Positions 35,861 through 49,094 of a DNA stretch of 64,000 nucleotides are shown piece by piece (position 1 is the first letter of the stretch; the number at the start of each line of letters is the position of its first letter). Source of the DNA: Spongilla lacustris. Its lineage: Eukaryota > Porifera > Demospongiae > Spongillida > Spongillidae. Location of the stretch: assembly GCA_949361645.1 (NCBI GenBank), contig OX442422.1:1846580-1910579 (forward strand). Reading direction: 5' to 3'. Both the position numbers and the translations under genes were made by a program. The notes beneath the pieces were generated by a model. It was not told the DNA's origin. It saw only the letters and a list, made by a program, of their open reading frames with translations, and made no database searches.

Positions 35861-37906
35861 GTTCAGAGACAGAGTCATATACATGTACATGTAGTACATT
35901 ATATACAGTATAGCACTCATTATGCACAGTTCATTTATTGTCCAAATTTGGCAATCAAATATACATGCATCCTGTCACTTTCATTGAATACAAGATGGCT
36001 TCAGTAATATGGTATTACAACCGGTCTATTCTATGCCGGTGCATGTCAGTTCAATGGAACTACATAGTCACATACATTACACAATACACAACAACCGCGA
36101 TGTCGATGTAATCTATAAAGCAACGCCTCATCTACTTTCTTTTAATTGGCAATGCAGTTTGCAAAAAAAACATTTCGAATCTGCTTCACAAGTACAATTA
36201 CACGTTCAATGTGGATCCTTACATTAGCAATTTTTTGTGTGTGTACTCCAGCTGAAAGTTGCAATTGACTTGCTAGCATCATTCCCACAGAGTCTGCTAT
36301 ATCAAACTCTATCAGCCAACAACTCCAATGTCTCTAGGCAACAAGTTGTCGAAAAAATACCACAATGCTCATGTATATATATATATATATCTCGCTTTAG
36401 AAACGTATATGACACATGCTTGAAGTATTATAACACTATAGCGTATCAGTAATATTAATAGTGCATATATGATGACCATGTGTTAGCACGGGCCTTAAGA
36501 CTTGAAGCACATTCAATAAATGTTTCAATACAATCTAAAATAATTTCCAAATGAATTAACGTGCAAGTTCGTCAGCTAAATGAGCACCGTAACTCTCTCG
36601 TCTACACACTGATCTGTTTATATCTCAATTCGCAATACTACAGACATGAATTTTTGGAACAAATTCATACGCATCTTTACGTTGGGGCTCGCCCAGACTA
36701 CGCCCCTCATCACTTGTACATTTAGCTGCACTTTTTTTTGCACTCCCACGGCCCTGAATGGGGCTGTCTGCCCTTACATTTCTAGCATACATATCCATTA
36801 CACTTCTTCTCCCTTATTACAAAACACACTTCAGTTTTGACTGCACCCATTCCACTTGTTTGAACTTTAATAGACGACAACGTGACTGGGGGCGGACCGG
36901 GCAGGGTAATGGATTACTTAGCGCTGTGCCCTGCTGGGACTCATGAATGCTCGATCGTGATTAAAATCAGTAACCTCGGAGATTGGGGACACATACATGC
37001 AGCTGGTGACATGCAAATAAAAGCCATATAGTGTTTTCCTCCAAATGCCTAAAACAGCGCGCCAACCTGTGCTATCTGACCCTTGACCTGCATAAAAAAA
37101 ACTGCATGCACATGTACCAAAGAAAAAAAGCAAAAACCCAGAGAGTTCAAGAATCAAGTCATCGAGCAATTTTAAGATAGTTTGTGCTGTTTGCATTCAG
37201 TACAGTGACGCGTGCTCTAGATCTTCGAGCCCGAAATGGCCCCGAATATACAACTGATGAAACATACAGTATTGTCTCCATGTCCCTGCGCTACGCGTTA
37301 TTTGTGGGTTATAATTACTGGACATGATGTGAATTACACAGTGATGAATTAAGCAATACGATCTTATGCCAAGGTTTAACATAGTAATAAGAAAAGGATC
37401 CCCAATGATACCTACATCTATATGAGGCCATATAATAAGGCATTATTCTTTTTCTAGTTTTTGCTACATAGGTTGTACTCTTTTAGCGCAAATTAAATAA
37501 ATTCCATTCAAGTAGAAAATAGACCCCGACGTCAAAGATCACTTAATGAAATTCATTTGAGGTTAATTCAATTCATATTCAATGTTGTCCCAGGCGCTCA
37601 AGTTACTAAGGGCTTTTTATTATTTATGCGCGTTTTGGGTCTCGTAATACTTTTATATTCTTACCATGGAATTATGTCAGTGCCCACTCTAAAAAATAAA
37701 GCCAAGCACATAATCGCTTACTGTGAACGTAATAGTAATAACCAATAGCTCATACCCGTCCAAAAGTAACTTGAGCACCAAGATGGCGGACAACATTGAA
37801 TTTTAATTGCAATGAATGTCATTAAATCACGCAATGAAAAGAGTCTATGCATGCGTGGCGAGTATTATATAAAGGAGAAGTCGCAAGGACGACGTATATT
37901 CGTAAT
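35861..37906. other. Intergenic, upstream of the Ig-receptor gene
   Basis: No supported exon. (TA)n near 36376; scattered TACATGTA motifs. The promoter of the plus-strand receptor should lie just before 37907. Confidence 0.45.
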
Positions 37907-40900
37907 ATGCATATGTACGGATGCATTCTATTGCAGTTTTGGCTTTGGCTCTATGTATTTATTCCACGTGGCTTGGCGAATCAGGTGAGTGCTTTCATCT
38001 TATACATTGCATGGAAGTATACGTACACTGAATAATCAAATGTTGTGTGTACATGTAGTTATGTGCCAGTATACAGAGTGGCGGCGGAGCCCATAGGGCA
38101 GGTAGGGCAAGTAATCCTACCAAAGCCTCCGAAGGTAGGGGTAACTGATGATGGGTATAGCCCTACCAATCCTTGCGCTATAGCGATAATTTGATATCGA
38201 TACGTCACATATGGCAGGCTAGTACGATAGAAGCTTTAATGCTTCCTGGTTCGTAAAATGGAAATGGCTTGAATGGGACGATATAAAACAGTATGCGTTC
38301 TGTCATCCATGCAGAATGGCAAGTATTTTAGGTTTCATCAGTAAATCCTCACCATTTCACTTAAGGCTGAAGATGTCTTTAGTAACAGGATTTAAGAACT
38401 GGACAAATGCTACAGATTTATTCAAAAAGTACTATATAACTGTCGCATACTCACAGAGATGCTGTGATGAAAAACGAACGTCCATGCATGTGCATGTACT
38501 AGTATATGTCTGTACATCACGGTGTGGTTAGTGTAGGGAGAAAAATAGACTTCTATATTTCACTATGTTGACCCGTAGAAAAGTTGATTTGGTTAAAAAC
38601 AAATTTGGTTACATGTACATGTAGCACACGTGTCCGATTAAGTTAAAGTCAGTACAAAAATCAAACACCAGTCCAAATGCACCCAGTAGGTACTGGTCAG
38701 CCTCCTCACTTCACCCAGGAGCCCCAGGACACTGTAGTATACAAGACATCCCTGGTGCTGGACTGTACTGCCCAAGGTCACCCCTCCCCCACCATCACAT
38801 GGTACAGAGGGGACCCTCCAACCTTAGTCTCTGATGGCCATGTGCTCAATGGCTCACTGCTCATACCCACTGTGGTGGAGGGGGTGGATGCTTCCAGAGG
38901 GGGCATCCCCTACCACTGTAGGGCTACCAGTGATCAGTTTGGGACCATCAGAAGCAGAACAGCCACTGTCTACTATGCATGTGAGGTGACCACACAATAA
39001 CAGTGGTACAGTTGATGATGTGGTCCTTCTGTTGGCAGTCTTTGGTGAGGGAGAAGATATCACATACAGTGTCAAGAACACATCCAATCCACTTTATAAA
39101 GACAATGTTGCCCTTTACTGTAATGTGTCATGGTCCAACCCTCCACCTTCAATAATCTGGGTGGATGGCCTCAACCAAACTGTACCCAGTGATGGGACCA
39201 AGTTCCTCTACCTGGAGGGTGGACGATACCTTGCCATCATTGGGGTTGACCCTGTGACTGCACAGAGAGTGTTCCACTGCAGAGTGACCAATGTCTTTGG
39301 AATGCTATCAGTGGACAGTCCAACAAGATATAGGTTTAACATAACTGGTGAGTCCCCTTGCTTCCCAGTACACATGATGAGGTCTGTCCCATCCTCTCCC
39401 CCAGCTTCTCCAAGGACTGGACTGGTCATCTACAAACCACTTGAAGATGTCACTGCTTATGAAGGAGATACTAATGTCCAGTTCTCTATGGTAGCTGCTG
39501 GTGATGGGCCAACATCTTTGAGCTGTGCAATTACTTCTGTTCCCATTGGAGCAGTACTACAGATCACAAAACTGACATTTGGATCAGAAGTAGTTGGATT
39601 AATAAGTGGTCCAGTGTCATTAGTGGACAGTGGTACAGAGGTGACATGCCTGGTCACTCCTAGATTATCTTATACAGCCACACTGACTGTCCTAGGTGAG
39701 TGATGACATTGGCTGTATTGGTAGCCATCTTGTTCCTCTGACCAGCAAGGGCCAACCTGGTGGTGACCTCAAGTCCTGGGGACAGTTTGGACAACTCTGT
39801 GGGCACCAATGTCTCCTTCACCTGTGAGGCCAGTGGAGTGGGCCTGGGGATGAGGTGGTACAGGAATGGGGAGGAGGTGTCCCCAGGTCCACGTGTGGTG
39901 ATCAGTGGGTTCACCATGACCATATATGGTCTGTTAGAGGGGGACTCAGGCATGTACCAGTGTTCAGGGTCCAATGGAACCAGCTCAGTTTGGAGACAGT
40001 GGAAACTGAATGTAACACTAAAGCCACGTGAGTGCAATGTAATGTACTTCCATAAGTAAGCACAAACCTATTTGTATGTTGGATTGGACTTCTAGTGTAC
40101 ATGTAGGTGTACCTTATGGACTGAGGTATTGTCTGAGGAATTTCAAAGTCATAGCAGCATTTTTGTGTTGATCCCTGACATTCTGATTAGTTCTTTTTAA
40201 AAACGAGTTCTGATTAATGAAAGAAGCATCTCTCTTTGAAGGCATTACAAACATCTTCTTTGTAGGGCTTGAGGTGCTGTCTGCAGCACAAACGTGCGGA
40301 AGTGGTGGTACTACTCTTATGGTACAGGTGATGTCATACCCTCCTCCGGACCATGTCCAGTGGTACATGAATGGCTCCGTGGTGATGTCCAGTGATCTGT
40401 ACCTCACCTCCAACATCTCTGTCTCTGACAACTCAACTGTCCCCATCACCTACAGTGCCTCTCTCACCATCTCCTCTGTTAACCTCACTACTCAAGGATT
40501 CTACTTGGCCTCCTTCTATGGTTATGTGGGTGTGGTCAACACCTCCTCCATCTTTGTCACTATAGGAGGTAAGATAGATAATTGTGTTGATACATATATA
40601 TGAGTAACCAATATAGCTGCTGACATTTAGGTTTATAATTCATACTGATTAATATCATGTGTCACATGCATGTGTGAAGTGCCCCTCCCACTTCCATCTT
40701 CTCTCCTAATTTTATGTGGGTGTGGTCAACACCTCTGCCTTTATTTCTGGTGTCTAAAAATACACCACCAATTGTACCCCAATGTGCCTCTTCCATATGC
40801 TTTCCATGCAACGATTACTTTAACTTATAAACACAAGTGATACTGCACATGTCAAATGAATAACTGTTATGTATAAGTATGCACTGAATGCCATCACAAC

Positions 40901-42211
40901 GTAATTTTATTTTTGTACCCTGGTCATTCCACCCTGGGGGGGGAGGGGGGGGGGGGGGGGGGAAGTGATCACAGGTGAAGGTTATTTGAATGCCACCTTT
41001 CCCCTCAAGATCATAAATGTGGGAGTGGTCATACCCATGGCAACAGCAGTGCTCAGCAGAGTTCCATACATTGCACTGGTGAGTGATACTGATGGACTGG
41101 GGATGGGTTTTATAGAGTGGGGACGGGATTTTAAAATTTAGACTGGGGATGAGAGTTAAATTAGCTTTCCTATGCTTGCAAAAGGCACATGTGATGAACA
41201 CTACTGGATCATTGCTGTTGTGCTGGTGGTGTTGGGGATGGTGGTGGTGCTAGGAGTAGTGCTGGGAGTTATCCTCTATCATAAGAGGAAGGCCAACCTG
41301 AGAGAATCTTCTGTCCCTCTGAGTACAGTCCTAGATGTAGATGGAAGCATCTTCAATGGGTACAGGTAATGTATGTGTGTTTGTGCTTTGTGTGAGTGAG
41401 TGCTTGTGTGCATGCTGCAATAAATTCTCTTTCAGGGATAGCTTTTTGGGGGAGGAATGGAAGCAGGAATGACAGCTGTGATGCATACATGCATAGGAGT
41501 CAGTTTTGATAGAAGGAGTCTTAATACATGTAGATCATTTAACTTTTAAAGGATCAAGTGTTACCCATCAGTACCCTGAGGGTAACGCACACTTAATGGC
41601 TCTTGCTGCTGGTAGCATATGGTATACCTGCACTCTGAGGCTATACACACTTTGTACTGTAGTAACCATATATATATATATATATGACATAGTTTTGCGG
41701 ACTTGTGCAGATAGACATTAATTGTTTGTCTTACTATAATTGGGGGGTGTCCCCTTTTATGCTCCAGTACAGTACATACTTGTGTCCCAAAGCATCAACC
41801 AATGGAAGCTGACATGACCAAATGTCACTATGGCAACCCTAAACATGATTCAAGATGCAGTGCTGACCAAAATGGTATCAGTGAAATGAATGAAGCCTTG
41901 TATGATTATGCTAAAAAGGAGGTATCAGAAAAACAGAGTTGTCTCACTTTTTGTACATATGCACAACAACACACTCTCTCCCTCACCCTTAATATCACAC
42001 AACACTCTCACATGTTCCACTCTCAATGACACACTTCTTCCCCAAATACACAATGTATAAACACATGCTTCCCCTCATCACATAGGGACCACATGACCCC
42101 TCCACAATACCACATGTTATGGGTGAAAAGACTGGGGACCTGTATTCCCTTCCACGAAAGAAAAGTGGCACCCATCTTGTGAAAGGTGTAAGTGCTATTA
42201 GAGGCAATTAA
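37907..42211 (+). CDS. Type I membrane receptor with five Ig-like domains (9 exons, 667 aa)
   Basis: Exons: 37907-37984 (signal peptide with core GCILLQFWLWLYVFI), 38701-38980, 39039-39347, 39405-39695, 39746-40027, 40266-40568, 41185-41365, 41768-41921, 42086-42211. All are GT-AG and phases agree. Each of the five middle exons encodes about one Ig-like domain (C..W..C pattern, e.g. LDCTAQG, ITWYRG, YHCRA in Ig1; VSFTCEASG, MRWYRNGE, YQCSGSNG in Ig4). The four inner Ig junctions and the one before the membrane exon are phase 1. Ig5 has YLASF where the second cysteine is expected. The transmembrane helix (WIIAVVLVVLGMVVVLGVVL) is followed by HKRK. The tail of about 130 aa has tyrosines in ALYDYAK and DLYSLP. 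Probably cell adhesion or recognition; ligand unknown. The largest intron 1 holds a hAT fragment. An alternative exon at 40976-41081 does not fit the phases. Confidence 0.88.
38085..38450 (+). pseudogene. hAT transposon 5' fragment with TTF-type zinc-finger region
   Basis: 38240-38430 encodes FVKWKWLEWDDIKQYAFCHPC followed after about 35 aa by GFKNWTNATDLFKKY; this is the TTF-type zinc-finger layout found at the start of ZMYM/hAT-like transposases. GAGTGGCGGCGGAGCCCATA at 38086 resembles a hAT terminus. It lies in intron 1 of the Ig receptor on the same strand and ends abruptly; no transposase core follows. Confidence 0.62.
40938..40961. repeat. Poly(G) tract in receptor intron
   Basis: A G run of about 25 bp with one or two A interruptions, inside the intron 40569-41184. 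Confidence 0.9.
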
Positions 42212-42624
42212 GCCACACCCACAGTGTACACATATTGTAGATCTTTACAAATGTAAAAGAAAAGTAGCAGTGGTATGGGGCTGAACTTATATCTTTCAAA
42301 ATGTAGGTAATGCAGAGATATGCAGTTGGTATCATTACATGTACAGATGTGGGTAGACACTGTAGCACTTCCTACAATACCGCCTCTTCCTCTGTGGCAA
42401 TGCATAATTATAGTAGTGCGTACTGGTCTAGATAATTTGTGAAAATCAGTAAATTTGAAGATAACGGATGCTATGAATGCACAGTAGATTTCATCCCATA
42501 GCAGTTGTGTTAAAAAGTATGTTAATTATACTGGTAATTATTTGTTATTGAAGTGCCTATGCGTAGTACAATGGAGTTCCAATAAAATTTTAAACATTTT
42601 TGACTGTAATTTGCTTTATTAGTC

Positions 42625-43080
42625 CCTACATTATGGGTTGAAACTTCTCCATTGACATACTGGTAAGAACAAAACTATACATTACACATAATGACATCAT
42701 TGCAGTTCTAATCATAGCTTGAGAGTTACACTTAAAATATGATTGTAAAGCATATTTACTAGCCATGTTGCACATCTTCTTCAATGCAGCCACCTCCTCT
42801 TGAGCAGCGTCCTTTGTGTGTCGCACCATTGCCTGTAAGCTATCCTCTCTCCGAGGCACCTAGGTATGATAATATTTCCACGCAGTCCTCACAAGGTTAG
42901 TTTTCTACTTGCATATGCATCTATGTATTGCACTGCTAAATATCAAAATCATTTCAGATGTAGTTGGTACAGGAAATCTGTAAAGGTGAACCACTTCTCT
43001 GCCTCTATAGCCATCTTAGAAATCATCCCCTCCTTCTCTTCAGCTGGTGCAATTTTGCTCTTTGAACAATAGATTTGCTG
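42625..43080 (-). other. Possible exons of an unidentified minus-strand gene
   Basis: Two open stretches look mildly protein-like: 43070-42960 with APAEEKEGMISKMAIEAEKW, and 42860-42626 preceded by an AG acceptor, with SLQAMVRHTKDAAQEEVAAL then KKMCNMASKYALQ. The second ends in a plausible stop at 42626. I recognise no domain and cannot join them in phase. They lie just beyond the 3' end of the gelsolin-like gene on the same strand and could be unrelated or 3' UTR. Confidence 0.25.
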
Positions 43081-43857
43081 CAGGATGAATTTTAATTTTA
43101 ATGTTGATGAAAATTGATTCAATTCATTTGAATTTGTGTGTGATTAGTTAGAGTGCACTAGGTCACTGCTAATTACTGTTAGCAGCTGGCTTTGGTTCCT
43201 TTAAAGTTTTAAGTGGAGTAAAACAAACCAATATCAATAGTTGCTGATGGCAGCTAGTCACCGATGCTAAAATCTGTTTCTCATTTACAATACCGGTAGT
43301 AAATATCTCACTATCTTTTTTTAGGTTGCATTGGTTCAGCTTTTGGTGGGAGCAATGAGTTCTGGCCCAAAGGCAATGCATATGCGTATGGAAATAATCC
43401 TGATGTGTACACTTGGACAGTTGTAGCTTTCCCTGGAATCCGGAGGTATACTACTAAAGGTATATGGTATACCTTTCATGCGCAAGCAGTTGCCAGTGAA
43501 GGAAAAAGTTATTGTCCAATACATAGCATTAGGTGGTAAGACTTGTGAGGAGCACATATTGTATTGCCCAGTATACGTTCTAAAATGATGAGGGCAGAAT
43601 GATACCCCATGGTTTTGCCACTTATACAAAAATTATCTAGAGGGGCAATTCCGTTTCCATGCTTTGATGCGTGGTGCGATGTCCCAGCAAATGAAAACTA
43701 CTAACCACATCAACCCCTGCCTCACTATTATATCAAGCAGTATACCATCTCCAACACCAGCTTGTCCATCTGTGGCAGCACTTAGGTAATTTGATTTGTG
43801 TTGTGTATGAATATAATGTATCATGTGAGATGAAATTATTAAGTATTGTACTACCAG

Positions 43858-46800
43858 TCATCTTCTGTTCGATTCGTGACTATCGTGAGGCAATTGTAGA
43901 TTTGGGGAGTGGATGAAAGCGTCAGTAATGAAACACAGGAACTGCTAATGCAAGCATGCTTTGCTTTTAATTGCATGATAGATGCAAATAGGGATACGAC
44001 AAAATGATTAGCATAATCATATCCCCAATGCGCTCTAGTGTCAATGTAGAATATTCACAAAGCAGCACTGAAAGGCCGCTAACTGAATAAAATTCATACA
44101 CCGACCACTTAAAAAGTTTTATGTCAAAACTATGCCGGAATGTTGCTCTCCTAGCAAGTTATTTGAAACGTCCATTGACAGCCAGTTTATTCAAATCAGC
44201 AAGTTATTTAAAACGTCCATTGACAGCCAGTTTATTCAAGTTAAGACAGCGGAAAAGGCTTCTGTTTCGTTTCCAGACCGAATACAAGTGACAGGGCAAA
44301 GTGGGTGTTTTGTTCCTTGCAAATAATTCTGCAAAATTCAATGTTTGCCGGTGAATTATAATTATAATGGCACAATGTTTAGCTTACGTGTGCGTATATG
44401 AGCGCATTCTTCTTTTCATCTCTGCTAGAGCCGCTACCAATCCACACAAAGATCTCTGATCCAGTGTCTACTATAAAAACTAAGAGATGGTTGTACCAAC
44501 TTATATCCAAGGTACATGCTGGTAAAATGTTATATCGTATCGGATCGACAGATTTAAATTTCATATAAATCCTAATTACAACGCGCGTGGCGCTTTACTT
44601 GAGTGTATGCTTTTCCCCAAACCCAGATAAAGATCAGATTGAATTTAAATGTTATTGCCGCGGTTTAGGAATTTTGCAACACAAATGCTTGCCATAGATA
44701 TTACTGCATGTAATTTAACAACTCAATATTCAGCCCATTATGCGGTACATGTTTACCATCGTCTGGGTCCAAAAGGGAGCGCTGTAGTACACCTTCAGAG
44801 ACAGTGCTGAACTTTAGGACACCACTTTCATCGCTTAACCTTGCGAAACAACATTTATAAGTTTCATCGGTACAAATTTGCAGCTACGCTCATACGTATG
44901 TATACATGCATGTACATGTACATACATTGTATAATATACCTGAACATTGACGGCTTAAAGCCTGGTTCCATTAGCTCCTAAATAAATATATGTATAAGAA
45001 AATGAAACTTACGATTTGCAGACTGAGCAAGTACTATACGCTCGATCAAAAATTTACCTCCTTATCGGTTAGTGGGTCGTTCGACAGATATTTATAAAAC
45101 ATATGTCTAGAAGTGACGTCTAATTCATCTAACAGTGTAGATTTATTAAAATACAAATAATTCGCACTTAGCTTCGTACCTATAGCTTCAGTAGTTGGCC
45201 GTCCACTTCTCTCGGACTACAATTGCTACGAGATGCATGCAGCTCACGTGATCACACAGCGTTCATACCTTTAGATGCTGAAGGTACTGGGCCGCTTTGT
45301 ATCTCTCGTCTTTATTGCAAGTCTTTCCGTTCCACTGATAAATCACCATTCCAACATCGAGGATGAAAACGTCAGTCGTGTCAAGGCAATGCTTGTTCAG
45401 CGGCCGCTCCTTTACTTGAACACCATACTGCGCATGCGTGCAAATCGAAATTAACAGTTGCGTGCTGTCAACATACTTTATCTCCATGGAAATGAAGAAG
45501 ACGTGGTCGGTACTCTTGAGCGCTAACGTGTCGGAAACCACTCTCTGCACTGCATAAAAAAGCGATTGCACTCTTGAGCAAAATAATAATAACGTTCAGC
45601 ATACCCTCCTTCGAGAAGTGTAATGGTCTCAAAGTAGCTCCTGAAGAGCTTTGACTCATAGTTCATCACTTCGCGGTGCTGGACAGGCTTGTCATCAAGC
45701 TGTGGAATGATTGCGCATGAAACTCCAGGCTGCTACCATGCATAATATACTTGGATGTACTGGTATACATGTAATAGGCTTATTATAAGGTGGCTTACCA
45801 GAGTGTCCAGCTCAGCAGTTTTGTATGCAGCTATACAGTACTCATCTTGGGTCGAGAATTCGCCTATCCAAAAGTGCACGTCATAAAGCAGCTCCTGTGA
45901 GTGCATGGGCGTGTGTTATTCATAGAACGTAATAACTAATGCATGCATGGGTGCAAAGAGGCAACATGAACGGATAAACCCTTCTTATTTCTCGATACTA
46001 TTTCTATATGGAATCTGTTCGCACCAATCTATATTTGGCTAGCGTATTCTAAGTGCTTCGCGTATTGGTGCGACGGAAAGTATTATCTTCAATCACAAAT
46101 TATGAACTATGCATGGCCAAATATGCACATGGGATCCGGGATCACTCGGGGGGTCATCGGATGATCTCGATCCCCTAAAGACGGACCCAATGAAATTGAA
46201 ACGTCAAGTTAAACAATCAGCAACCAATTATAATTAACTGATACCCCACGCACGTGCAACATGCCTTTCATAAGCGAAGTGCGTTACACAGTACAGTCTA
46301 CAGATACGAGTTTGACCCACGATCATAAAGCATGCACATTATACATAAGGCACACTACATAAGGCACACTACATAAGGCACACTACATAAGGCACACTAC
46401 ATAAGGCACACTACATAAGGCACACTACATAAGGCACACTACATAAGGCACACTACATAAGGCACACTACATAAGGCACACTACATAAGGCACACTACAT
46501 AAGGCACACTACATAAGGCACACTACATATAAGGCACACTACATAAGGCATGCAAACTACATAAGGCCACTATACACTATACAGTATAATTGCATGCTTA
46601 CGTTTGAGTTTGATTTCTTGTACGTGTTTAAAATTATGTACGAATCACCGCTGAAGAACTTTCCGTAGTCGACTTTGGGCCAATGTGTGACCTACTTGGA
46701 CGATCCGTATAAACGTACATGTACGCTACAAGCAATGAACATTACAATTTTATATACCGGTATAATTCCCCGGCCTTCCTTACTGGTTGCATCGTATCAT

Positions 46801-47776
46801 GAGTCGAGTATGCGAAGTGTTTGCCGTGGCTATAGCTAAGTTTCGGTTTGGATTTGGGGGGCAACTGACGTATGCATTCACAGAGGCATTTCACAGTGTC
46901 CTAGAAATTACACCCACACATCAGTGCTGTTGCACGCACATCATGCAGGGAGTCACTTGCACATTTTTAAAGGCTCCCCTACGATTTCAACAGGATGTTA
47001 CTTTTAGTGGCGGCCATTCCCTGCCATATCTATATGATCGCGGCCATGAACAAAGGCTCGAAAACTAATTTGTGATGACGCGTTACTGCAAAATGTCTAT
47101 TGCAGTCATAACAACAAAAACAAAAAAAAAAACAGGGCGGCAGACAAAAAAACAAAAAAGAACTGAACAATCAAACAAACAAAAAACTAACGTAAAATAA
47201 TAATAATAATAACAATAAAAAATGCCAAATCACTTTGGCAACACTGCTTCAAACCAGTCATATGATTGCCGAACGACGATCAGACATACGCGAACTTGGT
47301 TATGAAGTATATCGAATATTTAAGATGTGATGACATTTCCGCAATTGTAAAAGCTTAATCAGTATATATAACTGACCATATAACTTTTCACCCAGTGGTC
47401 TGTCAAATTATAAAACGATATATCAGTGGCTCTTTTTACGCTGATTGCAACAGGTCGGTATAATATTATATGCGAGGGGACATTTTCTCAGTAACTATCC
47501 CATATACTTGTACATTGTACACACTTATAAGCATGTATATATGATGCACATACCTTAAAGCTTACTATGCGCCAGATCTGCAGCCCCACTTGCGCTCCTG
47601 CGCCCCTCCACGCCGGTTCATCCAGACCAGCAGTTTTCTTGACCTACCATGCATGACGTGCCCATCAGTATATAGATATATATACTTACGTTTCTGTCCA
47701 GATCAGATCCAAGAAGGGCAATGTTGCTGTCCTTCCAGTCGTACCTATTCATTTTTCGTAGAGTAGCGCTAGCCAT
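43858..47776 (-). CDS. Gelsolin/severin-like actin filament regulator (12 exons, 364 aa)
   Basis: Exons (high to low): 47776-47690, 47643-47554, 46691-46602, 45894-45799, 45699-45605, 45549-45477, 45427-45269, 45216-45180, 45128-45058, 44883-44757, 44470-44388, 43944-43858. Phases agree throughout, and the length matches the three-domain invertebrate gelsolin-like proteins (about 365 aa). The N-terminus is YDWKDSNIALLGSDLDR. Domain 1 has GLQIWRIVSF, YGKFFSGDSYIILNTYK, LYDVHFWIGEFSTQDE and VQHREVMNYESKLFRSYF. Domain 2 has YRPRLLHFHGDK, LDTTDVFILDVGMVIYQWNG and CNKDERYKAAQYL. Domain 3 has ARLSDESGVLKF and DTGSEIFVWIGSGSSRDEKK. It should sever or cap actin filaments in a calcium-dependent way in the cytoplasm. 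The last exon is short and less certain. Introns carry a 14-bp minisatellite and a duplicated 48-bp block. Confidence 0.9.
44150..44242. repeat. Tandem duplication of about 46 bp in gelsolin-like intron
   Basis: Two adjacent copies of a block containing AACGTCCATTGACAGCCAGT, within the last intron (43945-44387). Confidence 0.9.
46335..46560. repeat. 14-bp minisatellite in gelsolin-like intron
   Basis: About 15 copies of CACACTACATAAGG, in the intron between exons 3 and 4, starting about 45 bp from the donor (46601) on the minus strand. Confidence 0.97.
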
Positions 47777-48670
47777 TCGGCAGGTGCATACTATTTAATC
47801 AAACGCTACTCGCTGCTCAAAATCTTTTATACCTGCCACACGCTTCCAAAATCAGTGTTAATGATCCCAGATATTGTGATTCAAAAATGTGGTGATTACT
47901 TTTCTAGTTGTATAACAGCAACGACACACTCATAGCCGTTTCGTCATCGGCCACGCCCAACTAGTTATCCTTTGAAGTGAAAACATTTAAAAAATTGAGT
48001 AGGGAAAATCAGTGATGTTTGGCAGCCGTATTTTCCTTATGATAGCTTCCACACATTGCAATTCTGTAAAACGAATTCAGAAACACACAAAAATTGTTGC
48101 TTATAGCTATAATAGCTAACAACCATGCCACCTTCCAATCTATAAAGCCCTTTCTAGGAATATCGAGGCTCTAGTTGGCTAATTGTGCTGCTGATCAAAG
48201 GCATGGATCTTAAATATGGCTGGCTTCCTGCCAATGACCCACCAGCTGTGTTTCAGTGCAGTGAGGCTATCATGCCTCTACATGTAGTATCCAAAACATT
48301 GATATATTTATTCATCATATTTGGAACCTAATCTATTTCTAGGTCCACATAATTCCCTCAGCTATACCACCCCTTGGATGAGGACGTTTTAATTGTTTGT
48401 AACCATTGTTAAAAGATATTATAAAAGCATTTAAATTAGAGGCTTGTTGAACTTGGAACAATGCCATGTTCCTTTCGTCGCCAGAGCACATCAATCACAC
48501 CAAATGAGATCATCAAAGAAGTGTTTATTGTACTCTCCCAGTTCTTGGAAATGGTTTAAATGCATGCAAAATGACACTCCCTGGCACTGTGGCGATTTCA
48601 CAATGTTACAATCAGAGCCAGTCAGTGTAATTATAATGTATAACATTGTATTTACATTTATTGTAACATA
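47777..48670. other. Intergenic, upstream of the gelsolin-like gene
   Basis: No supported exon on either strand; the minus-strand promoter of the gelsolin-like gene should lie just above 47776. Confidence 0.45.
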
Positions 48671-48679
48671 TGACAATTA

Positions 48680-49000
48680 TTGACAACACATGCACACACA
48701 AAGTCGTGAATGAATGTCTGTGAAAACTGTAGTCTTGGGGGGAAGACATGCTGATGACCAGGTGGGATAACTGACAGCTTTTTGAAAACATTTCCTAGGT
48801 CTCCTTTCCCCAACTTCCACGGCTACAGGAATGCAGGTCCACCCCAACTCCAAGCATTTCAGACCACTAGAAAATTTCAACAGCAAGGGCTGCTGCACTC
48901 ACCATTCAGCTTGATTCTCCCAAGATGGTAGGGGTGAGGGGTGATGTCACTGTGATATCCAGTGCAGCTGGTTTACCTCTGTCCAATCCAGCTATGAGGA
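48680..49000 (-). pseudogene. Fragment of reverse-transcriptase element, C-terminal region
   Basis: The minus strand encodes LELGWTCIPVAVEVG, parallel to QELGRTCIPLAVEMHGNWG in the adjacent remnant at 49330-49290, so it is a second, diverged copy of the same region. Frames break after about 40 aa. Confidence 0.6.
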
Positions 49001-49094
49001 TAACAGCTGGCCGAGTATGTCTATGATCCCTAGTAACCAATAATCAAAACAGCACCAAACACATACAAACCTGAAATTCTACTAATTTACAATA

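Noticed and set aside
40976..41081. Extra exon of the Ig receptor
   Set aside because: It has AG and GT borders, but it ends in phase 0 while the membrane exon needs phase 1; skipping it gives a clean frame.
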